Origin: Isoetes taiwanensis
Taxonomy: Eukaryota > Streptophyta > Lycopodiopsida > Isoetales > Isoetaceae
Length of the DNA: 64,000 bases
Assembly (NCBI GenBank): GCA_021234155.1
Contig: JAJEKV010000020.1
Coordinates: 1-64,000 of the forward strand
Direction: 5' to 3'
Positions within the stretch are counted from its first letter, which is position 1; each line of letters opens with the position of its first letter. The translations under genes and the position numbers were made by a program. Shown piece by piece: positions 45,117 through 57,260 of the stretch. The notes under the pieces are model-generated. The model did not search any database. It saw only the letters and a list, made by a program, of their open reading frames with translations, and was not told where the DNA came from.

Positions 45117-48100
45117 TTATGACTATGTATTTTTACATTTCCATGGGTTGCTTCTTGGGCTCATCTGGCTTGAATTCTGATCATGTATGCATTTGCCATT
45201 TTCGTCTTTTTTCATACGCACATGTTCTTCGCCTTGATCAATACGCCCAGTTTTCTTTGGACCAAATTTCTTATATGCATGTCATCGCTATCAATTTTTG
45301 CATCTGGACTTATGCTTCGTTTTTCATTTGGTAGGTATTTAATTGCAGTTTATCTTATCCTCATTTGGGTTTGCTCCTTGGGTTTGGATATGAGCTATAT
45401 TTGCTAATTATAAATTTGGTAGAAGGTTGGTGGTCTTCCAGGGTTGGGCGTTCTCGTTTCAAAATTCTCGGATCCTCAATGTAGACAATTCGTTTGTTGA
45501 GCCATTTTTCTAGCGGAAGTTCCTTTGTGGCCTTTTAAAGTCTCCTTTTATTCGGTCCATAGGGGATGTTTTCCTTAGTCCAGGCTCTTGCCATGGGGGC
45601 TGAGTTTTTTGACGTGTTGTCATGGGGCGTACATTCTTTGTCGCATTTTATACAAGTTGAGTCCCAGGTGAGGTATCCATTCTAGGTTTGCTTCTTTCCA
45701 CAATTTTATCGACTTACTTTAGGCTATTGTTTTCTATCCATATTTCCTGGCATTAATTCTTTTGAGTATGGTTATGGATTGATAATTGGCATATTTTTCA
45801 TGAGATGCTTTTTACATGTGTATTTTATTTTGCAACGTACAGGGATGAATATGGTTAATGACTTGCATTCATGTTATTCGGATGTTTTCAATTCTCTGGG
45901 GCCCTCAATTTATACTATTTGGGTTGTAATGGGGTTCTTGATTGGGTGGCGTATATCTTTTCATATGTTCCTTTTACATTTTTTGTCTTAGTTGCCCACG
46001 TGGTTTCTTTTTATGTAGCATGATCTTATAAACTTTATGTTCTCTTTTGCCATTGTCTTTTTCCATTGGATCTTGATGCTCTGCACTATTCAACGGTTGT
46101 TGTGTTATTCGGATTATTTTTCCTATTTATGTTCTGGCCTGTGTGTTGATTTCATCTTTTGGCCTATGTCGATCATTTTTGTATCTGTTTTACGTTGGGC
46201 ATGTGTGTTTTACATTTTTCTCCGGCCATTTGGGCTCTTTATGCGTGGTTATTTTCTTATTGATTGGCTTACATTCTTCTTTTCTCGTATTTCTGCTTGG
46301 GCTTAACGCATAACTTTGTTGTCTTTTTCGGGGACTTCATTTTTAGTTCGCTATCATTATGCATTGTGCTACCATTATACATCATATTTGCTATTTACCT
46401 CTTTGTCCTTTGTGGCTAAATTTCTTATATGTATATTCTATATTTGGTGTTTGTGGGTTCCTTTGTTCACTTTATTAGCGCACTTATTTGTTGTTCCCGA
46501 AGTTGTATTTTTACGTTCTTGCACATGGGTGATATTGTTTGATTGTACCAATTTTATGGATTTGGGAGCTTCATTGTTTTCGTTAGCTCCACTTTGTCAT
46601 GTTCATGATGGGCTTATTTTTTCGTGCATAGCTTTGTTCACTATATATGATATTACATAATCATTGTGTAAGTTTGAGGCGTTGCTTTATTAGGCGTGGT
46701 GACTTTTCATGTTCTTTTTAGCCCATAGTTTTATCATTCTTCCTCGTTTCCTCCGCTTTTTTTTGCTCAATACGGGGGTATACATGTTGAGGTTCGTACT
46801 CACGGTTCTTTGGCGGTCCCTCGTCCTCTGGCGCTTCGCTTCACGTGGTGTGCGACTTTACTCAACATCTCCATGTTTTCGTTCGATCTTTATGTCTATG
46901 CATTTTTACATTCCTATCGTCGTTTTTTTTCCTCTTTGCCTTATTATCTCGGTTACTTGTTATTACGCCTTCTTATTTATTTATCGTTATTGTTTATTCT
47001 TTTTGGGGATCCATGATGAAGGGTTCCTTTGTTGACTTATCTCCCTCTAGATATTGGCCCACGGGTTCGGAAGGAATAATAGCCACATTCACGGACTTGG
47101 TCCGTAGCCACATTCAACTATCCCGCGGACATACGTTCGTGATCCGCATTCATATCATATGTGCATTATGCGCGTGCGTGGTTTATTTTTTCATCGCCTT
47201 GTTGCCGTTTCGTTGGCATCCGGGCGCTTCCTTCGATTCATCATCGTGGCGGCGTCCTTTTCTTATCATTGTTTTTGTTCTCTAATGTCCTTCCCTTTTT
47301 CGGTCATTTGTGCGTCACGAATCCATAGCAGGTGCTTTCGGCTCTTCTTCTTCAACCGCCTTTTTCTCCACGGCTCATTTCAGCGGTTCTTTGGTTGTCG
47401 TCGCCAGCGGCTTCCCTCTCGCTTGAACGGACTCGCCGGACCACGGTTCCCTTTCTCCCCGCCATTCAAAGCGAGACCCACTTGCCGGGTGCTCATACGA
47501 TTTCTCTAGCTTTCGCTTGCCAGCCGTTTGCATGCCCTGTCATTATCCGCCGGCACCTCGGCGCCCCTCTTTTTTCGCCTCTCCTTCCTCTCTACGTCCT
47601 TTATCCTATCCGATTGCTTGGAGGTGGTGGCGGGTGTATCTTCTTGCTTTTCGGCTTAAATCCGTTCGATTATGGTGCTCATTACGCTTTCGTCGCGCCG
47701 GGCCTCGGCGGTACGCCACTCGGGGGGTTCCACATGATGTGGCGCTCACGGTATTTGGCGGCTCCTCTTCTTCTCCTCCCGCTATGTGCTTTGCGACCCA
47801 ACTCCACACTGGCGGTTCTATTTTGTCTATTGAGGGTTTTTTTCACTTGTAGCGGATCTTTTCTATTTGGTATGCTCATTATATACCTTTGGCGTATTTG
47901 CTATTTGGCTTTATCATCTTTGGCATATTTGCTATTTGGCTTTATCTAGATAGGATGCATATTGCGTTTGGCCTTTGCATTGAGATTTTCCGACATGGGT
48001 GTATATTGGATTATCTTTCATTTTCTCTTTATTTAAAGATATGGGGTGTCCTACGTTGTTGTCCGACATGGGTTTATATTTGATCATTTTTTCCTTTTTA

Positions 48101-48298
48101 TGCTTCTCTTTATCTAGGCATGGCGTGTATTACGTAGTTATACATGAAAGTTGTTATATTGGGCACATTCTAATGGCCACTTTTTAGTTTTCGTGTTCTT
48201 GATGTTCTTTTTATGGTTTTACATTGATGCTTTATCCTTCTCTAGATGTCGCGTTTTTTTTTTTTATGGACCGTTTTTTTGTTGGGTGGTCTTTGTTT

Positions 48299-48800
48299 AT
48301 TTCCACCGTGATGGTGACATTCATGTCTATTTATTATCTTTAGTGATGTTGTAAATACCATTGTCTAGCATTATTTTGCAATGCATATTTCTTTTACATG
48401 ATTGTTATCCACCCGTTGGGTGCCGCTTTTTCCACCATGGTGGTGATGCTATTTCCATCTGCGGGTGATCTTTGTTCATTGTGCATTGTGCATTATGCTA
48501 TCCTTATGCATCATTTGTCGGGGCATACATTTCTAGCTAACCGTTGAGCTCTTTGTTCACAGTGTATTGGGATATCATCGTGCATTGTGCTATTATTATT
48601 TATCATATTTGCTATTTCGCTATGATTAGATGTGCCAGATATTGCGGTTTTTGCAATTTTGTGACATGAGTTTCTCTTGGACTATTTTTTGTGGTGGCGT
48701 TGTTTCTTTCCCCGATGGGGCGCCTTGAATTTGTATTTATCACGGTTTTTTTCTTCCACATTTGGGTGGCGCTTTTTCTCCACCCTCGGGTGATGCTATC
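48299..48800. repeat. Dispersed short hairpin motif, first field
   Basis: The motif TTTCCACC, 4-6 bases, GGGTGATGCT (or close) occurs about seven times: near 48301, 48409, 48431, 48451, 48701, 48752 and 48779. Each unit is a short imperfect palindrome (for example CCACCATGGTGG). Spacing is irregular, so it is not a simple satellite. Confidence 0.6.
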
Positions 48801-49534
48801 TCTCTTTTCATGTATTGTTGATTTCCTCATTACTAAAAGCTCACATCGATTTGAGTTGTTGTGCAGCTTGCCGCTTCGCCGTCATGCACATTCATTCGGC
48901 CCTATCATTCGGCGTTCTTTTATATTTTACATTTCAACAGGCGTTCTTATTTTTCTATCATGTCCCTTCCGATTGTCATTACGTTTGTGGTTCCTTTATC
49001 ATGTCCACTATTGTCTTTTGCTTTAGTATTTCAGACCCTATAGATGGCCCTAGCTTTATTTTTAATCCGTCACTTTACCTAGTCTACAACCTCTTCCTGT
49101 CATGATCTAGTAGTGCTCCTTCGATGTTTTTCTGCAGGTATCTCTGGCTGGATGCGCAGGAGGGGTTGGGGCACTTCTCCTCATTCTTGACTTGGAGTTC
49201 TATCTTGCGCTTTGGATTTCGATTTGATTTTGATTCACCTTGCTGTCGTCTTCGCTCTCTCCACTCTTCCTTCCACACAAATGTCCTTTGCGACCCTACT
49301 CAACACTTGGAGGTTTCGCGGCGCCTGGGTTTATAGTTAAGGAAGTCCTTTGGTAGTCGGCCGGTTTTGTGTCTCTCGCGAGTCCTTTCCCGAGAATCCC
49401 ATCGATCAGAGCCATCGGATCGCCATGCAGGAAAGGGAGCCCTATATTAGGCTAGTTCCATTCTCGGGCGGTTATCGGCGTCTTCTCCACAAATGACATT
49501 TTCTTCGTGCTCGTAGCCCCCCCCTTCCCACCCT

Positions 49535-49770
49535 CTGCGTGGGCGTTAATGCGTCTTTTTCATTTGTATTAATATTGGTCCTTGCTCTTTTTGTGGTTTT
49601 TCACTTGTGGGTGTCGCTTTTGCCTTGTTGCTGTTTCCTTGGCATTTTCCTGTGTTTTTCTCCGCTTGCGGGCGATGCTGTTTATTTCCACCTTGAGGGT
49701 GATGCATCTTTATATATCATGTTTTCCACCCGCTGGGTGATGCTTTTTCCACCTTGTCGGTGGCCTTCTA
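49535..49770. repeat. Dispersed short hairpin motif, second field
   Basis: About six more units of the motif in 48299-48800, for example TTTCCACCTTGAGGGTGATGC (near 49683) and TTCCACCCGCTGGGTGATGC (near 49722). It occurs in both copies of the pyrimidine-rich element. Confidence 0.6.
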
Positions 49771-50084
49771 TCTTTTTTGTTTGCGCTTTTTTTACGTCGA
49801 TTTTTATGCCTTATCTCTTCCAGCTTTCTTGATGCGGATTCTTTTTATGGCTAGGCTTGTTTCTCTGACTCTTTACGGGTGTTTTTTGAGTTTTTGGTCT
49901 TACAGGATTTCGCTATCTTCCACCGGCTTTTGGGGTCCTGCTGGTTTCCGTTCGTCATCCTCGTTGTTACATGGGGTTTTTTCGCGGTTGTTTGGGGTCG
50001 TGCTTCCGGGTTTGCCAAGCGCTCGTCCGGTTTCTCTGCTCTCTAGGCACCACATTCGAGGTTGGTGGCGACCATTTCTCATTA

Positions 50085-50150
50085 GGATTTTCCTCGAAAA
50101 CCCGAAAGGGCGGGGTTTTTTATCCCGATGAGAACTTGTCGCCATTGTCC
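50085..50150 (-). repeat. Inverted fragment of repeat family A
   Basis: The minus strand reads GGGATAAAAAACCCCGCCCT then TTTTCGAGGAAAATCC, matching 19545-19590. It lies inside the short pyrimidine-rich copy, which suggests that family A and this element are the same family in opposite orientations. Confidence 0.6.
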
Positions 50151-50214
50151 TCTTATCATGCCTTAGCACATTTTCTCGGCCGGTTTTGTGTCTCTCGCGA
50201 GTCCTTTCCCAGAA

Positions 50215-51000
50215 TTGTCAACTGCGTTAGGAGCCATCCATGGACTAAGAGTCAGCAAGCTATAAAGTTGGACTAGAAATATAAGAGCACAACATTGAAA
50301 ATTGAAGAGATGAACCATGTGGATCCTCGGAAGCCACGGGACTACGCCGAGATAGGTAAATATAGGCTCGACCCAGGGGAGCTTCCCTTTGGTGCCCTCC
50401 AGAAGCACCACGTGCTACGCTGGAAAAAATGCAGAAGCCTATCGGCCAACATCGAACGAAAAGTAAAACCCAAATAATAGAGTAAGAGGTGGGAGGGGGA
50501 GAACTCCGTACAACAACAAGATTCAGCTCAGAGGAAACGCCAATGAGGAACGCAAGAAGGCACAAGGCTTTTATGGGAGAAAAAGCTAAAGAAAGCATGT
50601 GCTATAGCAGGCTTGTGTCAAAGAAAGCTTGGGTCCAAAAAGAGAGTTGGCGCTAAAACTGGCATCTCTTTCCCTAGAATGATGGTTCTCTTCTATATAA
50701 GAAGAGAACCATAGCATTCTAGGGAAAGGTCCTTATGTACAAATATCATCATCTGACACAAAGAGGAACCTCCCTGAAACCCATCATAGATTGAGACCAC
50801 AAGAAACTTTAAGCGCAAATCGATGCCAGGAAAAATGTAACAATCATGAGATGAGGCAGGATGCCAATGCAAATAGAGGGGAAAGGTCCCAAGAAACCCC
50901 GGACAACTGCACTTCATAAGGCAAAGAAAGCACGAAAATCGAACACAAACAACAACTATGGCCACCACCAAAGCACAAAAACTCTAGAACAAATGTACCA
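50215..51000. repeat. Repeat C, right flank copy
   Basis: It begins TTGTCAACTGCGTTAGGAGCC and matches 42250-42420, then 41825-41860 further on. A short inverted repeat (ATGGTTCTCTTCTATATAAG / AAGAGAACCAT) lies at about 50682-50712. Confidence 0.65.
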
Positions 51001-51815
51001 ACAAACTACAGAGAATACCTAATGACCAGATGCTATGGAAGCAAGAACAAAAATACCTAACCTATATCATTCATGCATGACAGAGTCAAGCGAACTTTCA
51101 TGAAGACAATGCAAACCCCATAATAATAAAGAAGAAAGATCAAAACCATGCACCATGAAATGCATAAAAAGAGTAGACATGAAGACCGGACATAGTCAAC
51201 AAGCTAAGAAGAGCACCGTGAACCAAAATTGAAGAATCAACGTACCAGCAGCAAACTCCAGTGAATACTATAACGAAAAAACACTACGACAAACAAGGAC
51301 AAAAACCTAAACATATATCCTACATGCATAACCAGTCCGAGCAAACTTTCAAAAGTGGAAACAACATAACCCACAGGAACAAGACAATAGGGACCCCGAG
51401 ATACAAGAACAAAACAGTTCCATAAGGTGACAAAATGATTATGCAATTGAGAACACTGGTAGACGATGCCACAAAGTCAGCGAGGATGGGGTCAATTCCA
51501 AGATGAGGAATGGATGAAGACAACTGAATGCAACCTAAAATAAGAACAAAAACCATATAAGCAAGCAAGACAACTTACCACATGCTCCACTACAACATGC
51601 ACGAATGTGCGATGATGCAACCACGTTTTGAAATTTAAAATGCAGGACAAAAAGGGAAATGTCGTGTGAACATCATGCAGGATGGACGTATACCAAACAA
51701 CTCTTCCAGTTCGTAAGGGGTTAACATATGAACCAACAAAGCAAGAAGAACTACGTCGAGTCAAGAGGTAGACAAAGGAGGAAGTCAAGACAATAGTAGA
51801 GCAAAGATATCTCTC
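51001..51815 (+). repeat. Purine-rich repeat D, left piece
   Basis: 51300-51420 matches 60010-60110 (GCATAAC, AAACTTTCAAA, ATAGGGACCCCGAGA). 51480-51815 matches 60360-60950 (AAGATGAGGAATGGATGA, CGTGTGAACATCATGCAG, GAGTCAAGAGG). It is broken at about 51815, where the CACTA-like element begins, and resumes at 59704. Confidence 0.65.
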
Positions 51816-53034
51816 AAGGGATTTCTCAAGGCTATCAACCAGATAGTGGGGGAAGACCACCCTCGCATAACAATGACCGCTTGGATGACCGTAGCTCAGG
51901 TTTATTCTTTAAATTTCACTTGTTTATTTCTCCTTATATTGCTTATAATATTTATCATACATTGCAGGGCAACAATTTTCTCAAGGCAATCAATCGGGTA
52001 GTGGTAGGAGACCACCTCCACATAACAATGAGCGATCAGGTGCCTATCTTTCAGATTTATTCAATGAATTTCTCACTTTTTGCATGTGGTAATTTTTTAA
52101 ATTCTGGATTACTATACACTCTCAGGGCCACCTCCAAACAATATTCTAGTACCTCCCACCAATCAACCACCTCTTTGTATTGCCGGTTTGAGTGCCGAGA
52201 TGCTTAGCCAAGTAGTGGCATATGTTATGGCTAGTATGCCACAACATCAAAGTTTTGATGCTTCAAGACGTAGCAGTGATAATAGCGTGCACGAAAGTAG
52301 TAGGCGCAGGAGGAAAAGCACGAACTTGCATATAACAAGGAACCTTGAAAAAGACTTTCGAAAGTATGTTTATGTCCCTTTATTTTTATCTAAAAGCTTT
52401 AAGATTTTCTTTAGCAAGGCTATTATGCATGCATGTTTATAAGTCTTGTTTGACAACTAGATGCATTTGATGCGCTTAATTTGATTTTCTTGGTTTCGAA
52501 CTTTTGTGGTTTTCAACAAATTTTTGTGGTTGTTCTGTTTAAGTTTGGATCACACTATTTTAGATCTTTGGAAGCCATTATTTCATTTATTAAGAATGTT
52601 CTTAATCATACCTTACTTTGCAGGACTAAATCAAGTGGAACACGACCTCAAGATGTTGGATTGGGTGGTGACAACATGCATAGTCATCATAAGAAACGAA
52701 AGGATCGAGATGAACTAGAGGTTGTGGTTCAAGATGCACAAAAAAAACCGGATGAAGGCCCTAGGTTTACTATGTAAGCATAAAAGTTTAGCTAAGTTTA
52801 GATGATGAAGATCTCCATTTCCATATGTTTTTTTTTTTGTATTGTAGTGAACATATTCCAGAAAGGAACTCGTGGGGCGATCTCTTTTACAACAGATTAT
52901 ACAATTTGGTGGACGTAAAAATTTCTCATATATTTAGTCTAGATGGGGAGTGGCCTGGAGGTTACAACCAGCGGGAAATAGAAGACGTGCGAGAAGCATT
53001 ACGTCGGGAATTTCCTGCTATAAAGAAGTACTAG
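51816..53034 (+). CDS. Five-exon gene with repeated Pro-rich exons (CACTA-associated)
   Basis: Exons: up to 51899, 51968-52039, 52126-52363, 52624-52773 and 52848-53034 (TAG). All junctions are GT-AG and the frame is continuous, giving about 240 residues without a visible start. The first two exons are copies of one module (FSQGNQSGSGRRPPPHNNER and ISQGYQPDSGGRPPSHNNDR), both followed by phase-1 introns. Exon 3 has AGLSAEMLSQVVAYVMASMP and a basic patch SSRRRRKST. Exon 4 is basic (HHKKRKDRDE). Exon 5 reads NSWGDLFYNRLYNLVDVKIS, then GGYNQREIEDVREALRREF. No known domain is evident. An accessory or N-terminal part of a plant CACTA-family protein is the best guess. Confidence 0.6.
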
Positions 53035-54215
53035 TTATAGTGCCCGGCGTTGCCAGGCTTTAGTAGCAATTTGAAGAGATGGTTGTTGTATTTGTTGCTT
53101 AGAGCAAACAATGTGGCTTGGAGGGGGCAAGGGTGGTATAGAGCAAGCTTTTAAGATTCATTGATAAATATAAAGAACCATTGTGCCAAAAGTTATGGAT
53201 TTGGTTATAGTGCGTTGCTTTTGTTTATGAGATAGTTCTATCGAAATGATTTCATTATGAGGCATTAGTAGGCTTTAACAACCTACAGAAAATTTATATT
53301 GCAATGTGAAAGCAACAATGCTGTAATTTGGATTGTGTCAACTATAAGTAATGTCTGATTTAGAGGGTAGAACTGGTAATTAGGATTACTCATGAGTTTA
53401 TTTTGATTGAGTAGGTCCTGATGATTGTGAGCAAATTGAGTCTCCTCTATTTGAATGGCAATAGGTGAAGGGATGGAATGCACAGAGATGTATGCGATGG
53501 TTTTTTTCCTCTATGAAATTTGAAAGGTATAATACGTAGTTATAATGGCTTGTCAAAATGTATAATGTCTACAATAAAAATTCTTATTGGATTAAGTGTA
53601 GAACTAAGGAAACAACATAAAATAAGACCACATCTTACCTTATTTTGTTGGAATATGAGAGATTATTTCGTTAGGTTAATTTATTAGGTTTTGTTGGAAT
53701 ATGGGTGATTATTAACTCGGGCACCCACACCAACAGTCGCGCTTTAGCACAAAAAGAAAGTGCATGAACTTATGAATCAACCCTTTTAAATGCGAATTCC
53801 TAATTTCTAGTCTTAATTTCCACCGACACTTTTGTATCAACCTACATCTTATCTTTGCAAAGGACCCGATGTCCAATATGAACAACATTTGAACCGATAT
53901 GACCGTCGTGTTGTTTGACGAAACATGTTCAAAAGATGGTCTGGTTGTCAATGGATAAAGCTTATAATACGTGGTTGCTTGTCATTGTATTCAAATTGTT
54001 GCAATGTGGCAATAAACAAATTGTCCTAATAACTATCATTACTCCACTGAATTAACAAAGCAAATCATTGGTGTGTAAAACATAAGCAACACCATAAATT
54101 TTGTCCACAACACTCCTCTATAAACACTTTGATCTCAAATTTGATAACAAAACCAGCCATTTCTGTTGTAAATTTAATTGTTAAGGGGGTTTTAATAGTT
54201 TTCTAGAATGGATAG
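53035..54215. other. Unassigned
   Basis: AT-rich, no gene supported. The first 200 bp may be the 3' untranslated region of the preceding gene. Confidence 0.4.
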
Positions 54216-54381
54216 TGTCATTTTATGCACTTCGATTTTCCATCTAGTAGCTTGAAGGTAAAAGAAAGTTAAACTGGTACTGAAAGTAACGGATACAGTG
54301 TCGATTTATGCACTTCGATTTTCCATCTAGGAGCTTGAAGGTAAAAGAAAGTCAAACTGGTACTGAAAGTGCCATAGATTA
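54216..54381 (+). repeat. Tandem duplication, 83-bp unit x2
   Basis: TGTC...ATTTTATGCACTTCGATTTT through AACTGGTACTGAAAGT is repeated from 54299. The last part overlaps the next duplication. Confidence 0.85.
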
Positions 54382-54585
54382 CACATACAAATATTTGGTT
54401 TGACTTAAATTCTTCCATATGAATCTTAATTATCAACTTTTTCACACGTTGTATCCTGTTGTTCAACGTAACTGGTACTGAAAGTGCACCATAGATTACA
54501 CATACAAATATTTGGTTTAACTTAAATTCTTCCATATGAATCTTATTATCAACTTTTTCACACGTTGTATCCTGTTGTTCAACGT
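54355..54585 (+). repeat. Tandem duplication, about 115-bp unit x2
   Basis: AACTGGTACTGAAAGTGC through TATCCTGTTGTTCAACGT is repeated from 54470 with two small indels. It shares AACTGGTACTGAAAGT with the 83-bp duplication, so that 16-mer is the likely recombination seed. Confidence 0.88.
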
Positions 54586-54699
54586 TTGAACTGCAAAAAG
54601 GAGTTTTGCTTTGCAAACAAATAGGGGAAAAAGGCAGCTGCAATATTCTCCATACATGACCTTAACATATGTGGTCATTGCTAGAACTCAAAATGGTCT

Positions 54700-57260
54700 C
54701 TGTAGAGTCCGAACTCGTTGATTTAATAGATGAAGAAATAGCAAGGCTTAAGAACCATCATCTACGTACCTTACAAACCTGTGGAAGATAACCAAATTGC
54801 TGTGGGATAGAGAGATGTCCACCAACCCATTTTGGCACGCTCAGTTCTAATGGATTAGAAAGAATGAAGGTAGAACAGTATACAGACCATGGTTAGAAAG
54901 ATACAGACCATGGTTATCTCATGTGGCTCTTCTTGTCTCTACAATCTGGATTCAACGTTTACAAAATAGAATCTCAAAAGCTGTGAATCAAATAAAAGCT
55001 TACTTAGATAACTTGTATGGATAGATGGAGAAAACCAGCACATTTTTTTTTGTTCACGTTCACATAAGAAACACCCGAGGTATCAGTCTGCATCCACAGC
55101 AACACAGTCAAAATATAAGCATCTCCCAACTTTGAACTGTGCCACTTGTACCAGAGATGTGGCATCGACCTCCACAATCCTCTCCCTATGTATATTCTAT
55201 TCTAGCTCTATCTTTCCAGCCCATGGCAGAATAAAATCATAGGATGAGTGAGTCTTAGGAATAAATCTGAAGAACTTTCTGTTGAAAAAAGCACTTACAA
55301 CATTGTTATGATCTGTTTAACAGATGTTTCTTATTGTGAATTCAGAATAACAGGCATAATCATTCCAATAAATCCAAGGTAGCAATAATCTGATAAACAA
55401 AAAGGAAGTTGGCAAGCAAAGAAACTAATGTACCTGCATCGCATTCAGGTTTAGCAACTCCTAAAAATGACAGATTAACGCACTTGGTTTATAAACAAAG
55501 ACGTCAAAGACGAAATTATCTGAGAAAGAAATTATCTGAGAAAGAAATTACCTGGCGAGCCTGACTTGCTAGAACCGAATCTATGGATTCTAGCAATCAA
55601 ATATGGCGCATCATAATAGTGATGCTTGCCATGGGCCAAGCATGAGGATAATGAAGCCCTCAAGTAAATCACCAATTTGCAACCAAATATGTAGTCTCAT
55701 ATTCTACAGAATATATGCCCAACAAATAACCCTAGCACCAAATACCTGGGTACACCACTGCACCAAAGTAGTAACAATTTTTTTGTTTGAGTCATCTTTA
55801 ATAAGTGGCATACACCTGAAGAGAAGGTCCATGGGATAAAGACTATGCAATAGCAGGGACTTAGAAGCAGAGAGTCATTCTGCGCTGGATTAAGAAATCG
55901 AATCTTAGCTATCTCTATTTCCTCATTGAAGACTTCTAAGTACTAATATACTATAGCAGAAGGATTAGAATAGACAGGGCCCAATAAATGCTATATTTTG
56001 GGCTGGAGAAAATAATAGTGAGAATGAGAATGAGAATGATTTTTTATCGTCCACTGAGGCCAATCGGCCTATGGGACCCATAAGGAGCGCAGCAAACTTA
56101 TATAGTACAGAGCATCTTGTAGATGCAACTTGTAGAAATGGATAACAATGCAAAAGCTTTGTATAATTTTTATGCAAGGTTCATGAAAACTAATCAGTAA
56201 CATTAGAAAAGCTCTCACCTGTTTAAACTTAATTTGCTCCTCCATATGGTTTGTCACATCTAATTCTGCTCCATCATGCAAAAAGAAATTATAAAATGAC
56301 TTTATTTGTTTGCAGCACAGAATATAAGAAAGCCTTCCATAAAGCCAGGAAAAATACCAGAAGAGATGGAGGCCTCTAAATGAAGACATTAAATCCTAAA
56401 TCTTCAGTTCTTTGGGTTGAAATCTACTCCTTCCAAATAGCTTTCCAACATTCAGATACTCTGCATGCATCTTGCCTCTTGAGATTTAGAGAAGAAAGTA
56501 GAGATGCATACAATTCTTGCAAGAATAATTGAGAGTCTTCAATTACCTTAGATCTGTAGCCAAGATAGCATTGAAATTGTGCAATCTAGGACCCATGCTC
56601 CTGCAATTAGCTGCATTATAAACTACTGACTCAAAGAGATATGCTTGAGAATAAAGAAAGGGGCAACATAGATACCCATGAGCAAATATGAAGCTTCAGA
56701 TAAAAAATGTGGCTTTAAAGAAGATGGACACAATGTTGTGAAAGATCTTTGGAGCTGCTTTCCATGTCTTGATAATCAAAAAATAACATTTTAGATAAAT
56801 AGTTAGACATGCAATATCGAAGCCAAGCAAATCTCAAGATGCATACCTTTCAAAGGCATTGATATTTTGCTGTGGCTACTTAATAGCCATTGCATTAGCA
56901 CTTCTCGGATTATGTATTTGCATGGCCTAATCTGAATATAAGAGCTTCAAGGGTCTGTGCTGCTCAAATCTAGTGCCATTGAAGGCTGTAGAGGTGATGC
57001 AAATAGTTAAATTCCATAATCTGTGCAGCATTTGATAAGATAAAGCCTCTATTCATCTATGGGTCAAATAAAGAACAATTACCTCAAAAAGAAAATAAAG
57101 AATAATGTCCATATTGCTTGTTTCTGAACTCATGGTCATCGTTGCAAATCCCAACGGCAGAAAACTACCATGAAACCTTTGAGCATGAGTTGTAGGTTTA
57201 TTCTGGCAAATTGATTCCTTAAAGATGCATAACAACCAAGAGACAAAGGAAAACATGCAA
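54700..57260 (-). pseudogene. Possible exons of an unidentified minus-strand gene
   Basis: Short minus-strand stretches have protein-like composition and donor sites: QRFHGSFLPLGFATMTMSSE with TSNMDIILYFLFE before GTAATTG (about 57082-57180); LHDGAELDVTNHMEEQIKFK with Q before GTGAGAGC (56219-56290); ESIDSVLASQARQ before GTAATTTC (about 55553-55595); and LSVPKWVGGHLSIPQQFGYL before GTTTGTAAG (about 54785-54850). Together they could be exons of one gene. None matches a family I know, and no start codon is established. Confidence 0.3.
56020..56078 (+). repeat. 59-bp dispersed direct repeat, copy 1
   Basis: GAGAATGAGAATGAGAATGA, then TTTTTATCGTCCACTGAGGC and CAATCGGCCTATGGGACC. Identical to 59143-59201. 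Confidence 0.9.

Larger units (their letters stand above)
42480..49393 (+). mobile_element. Pyrimidine-rich non-coding element, long copy
   Basis: It starts ATCCCATCGATCCGAGCCAT and ends GGTTTTGTGTCTCTCGCGAG with TCCTTTCCCGAGA. The same start and end bound the shorter copy at 49394-50214. The plus strand is strongly C/T rich throughout, so plus-strand frames read as long hydrophobic peptides (Phe, Leu, Ser, Cys) and minus-strand frames as Lys/Arg/Glu-rich ones. I regard these as composition artefacts. No polymerase, integrase or transposase motif is visible. A non-autonomous retroelement is the best guess. Possible transcript-end sequence lies near 44240-44280 (GAATAAAATGGAATAAG). Confidence 0.5.
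49394..50214 (+). mobile_element. Pyrimidine-rich element, short tandem copy
   Basis: It starts ATCCCATCGATCAGAGCCAT and ends TTTTGTGTCTCTCGCGAGTC with CTTTCCCAGA. The first about 130 bp match 42480-42610 closely. The rest is much shorter than the long copy, as after an internal deletion. It follows the long copy head to tail with no spacer. Confidence 0.55.

Noticed and set aside
42477-48354. Many long plus-strand frames coding Phe/Leu/Ser/Cys-rich 'membrane proteins', the longest 288 codons at 42677-43543
   Set aside because: They follow from the C/T-rich strand: TTT, CTT, TCT and TGC codons abound in all frames, several frames are open at once, and none has a domain or consistent topology.
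51276-51292. ACACTACGACAAACAAGG as the missing left end of the CACTA-like element
   Set aside because: It lies within the purine-rich repeat that also occurs at 59.7-61 kb, has no subterminal ACGT field and does not match the right end beyond CACTA.
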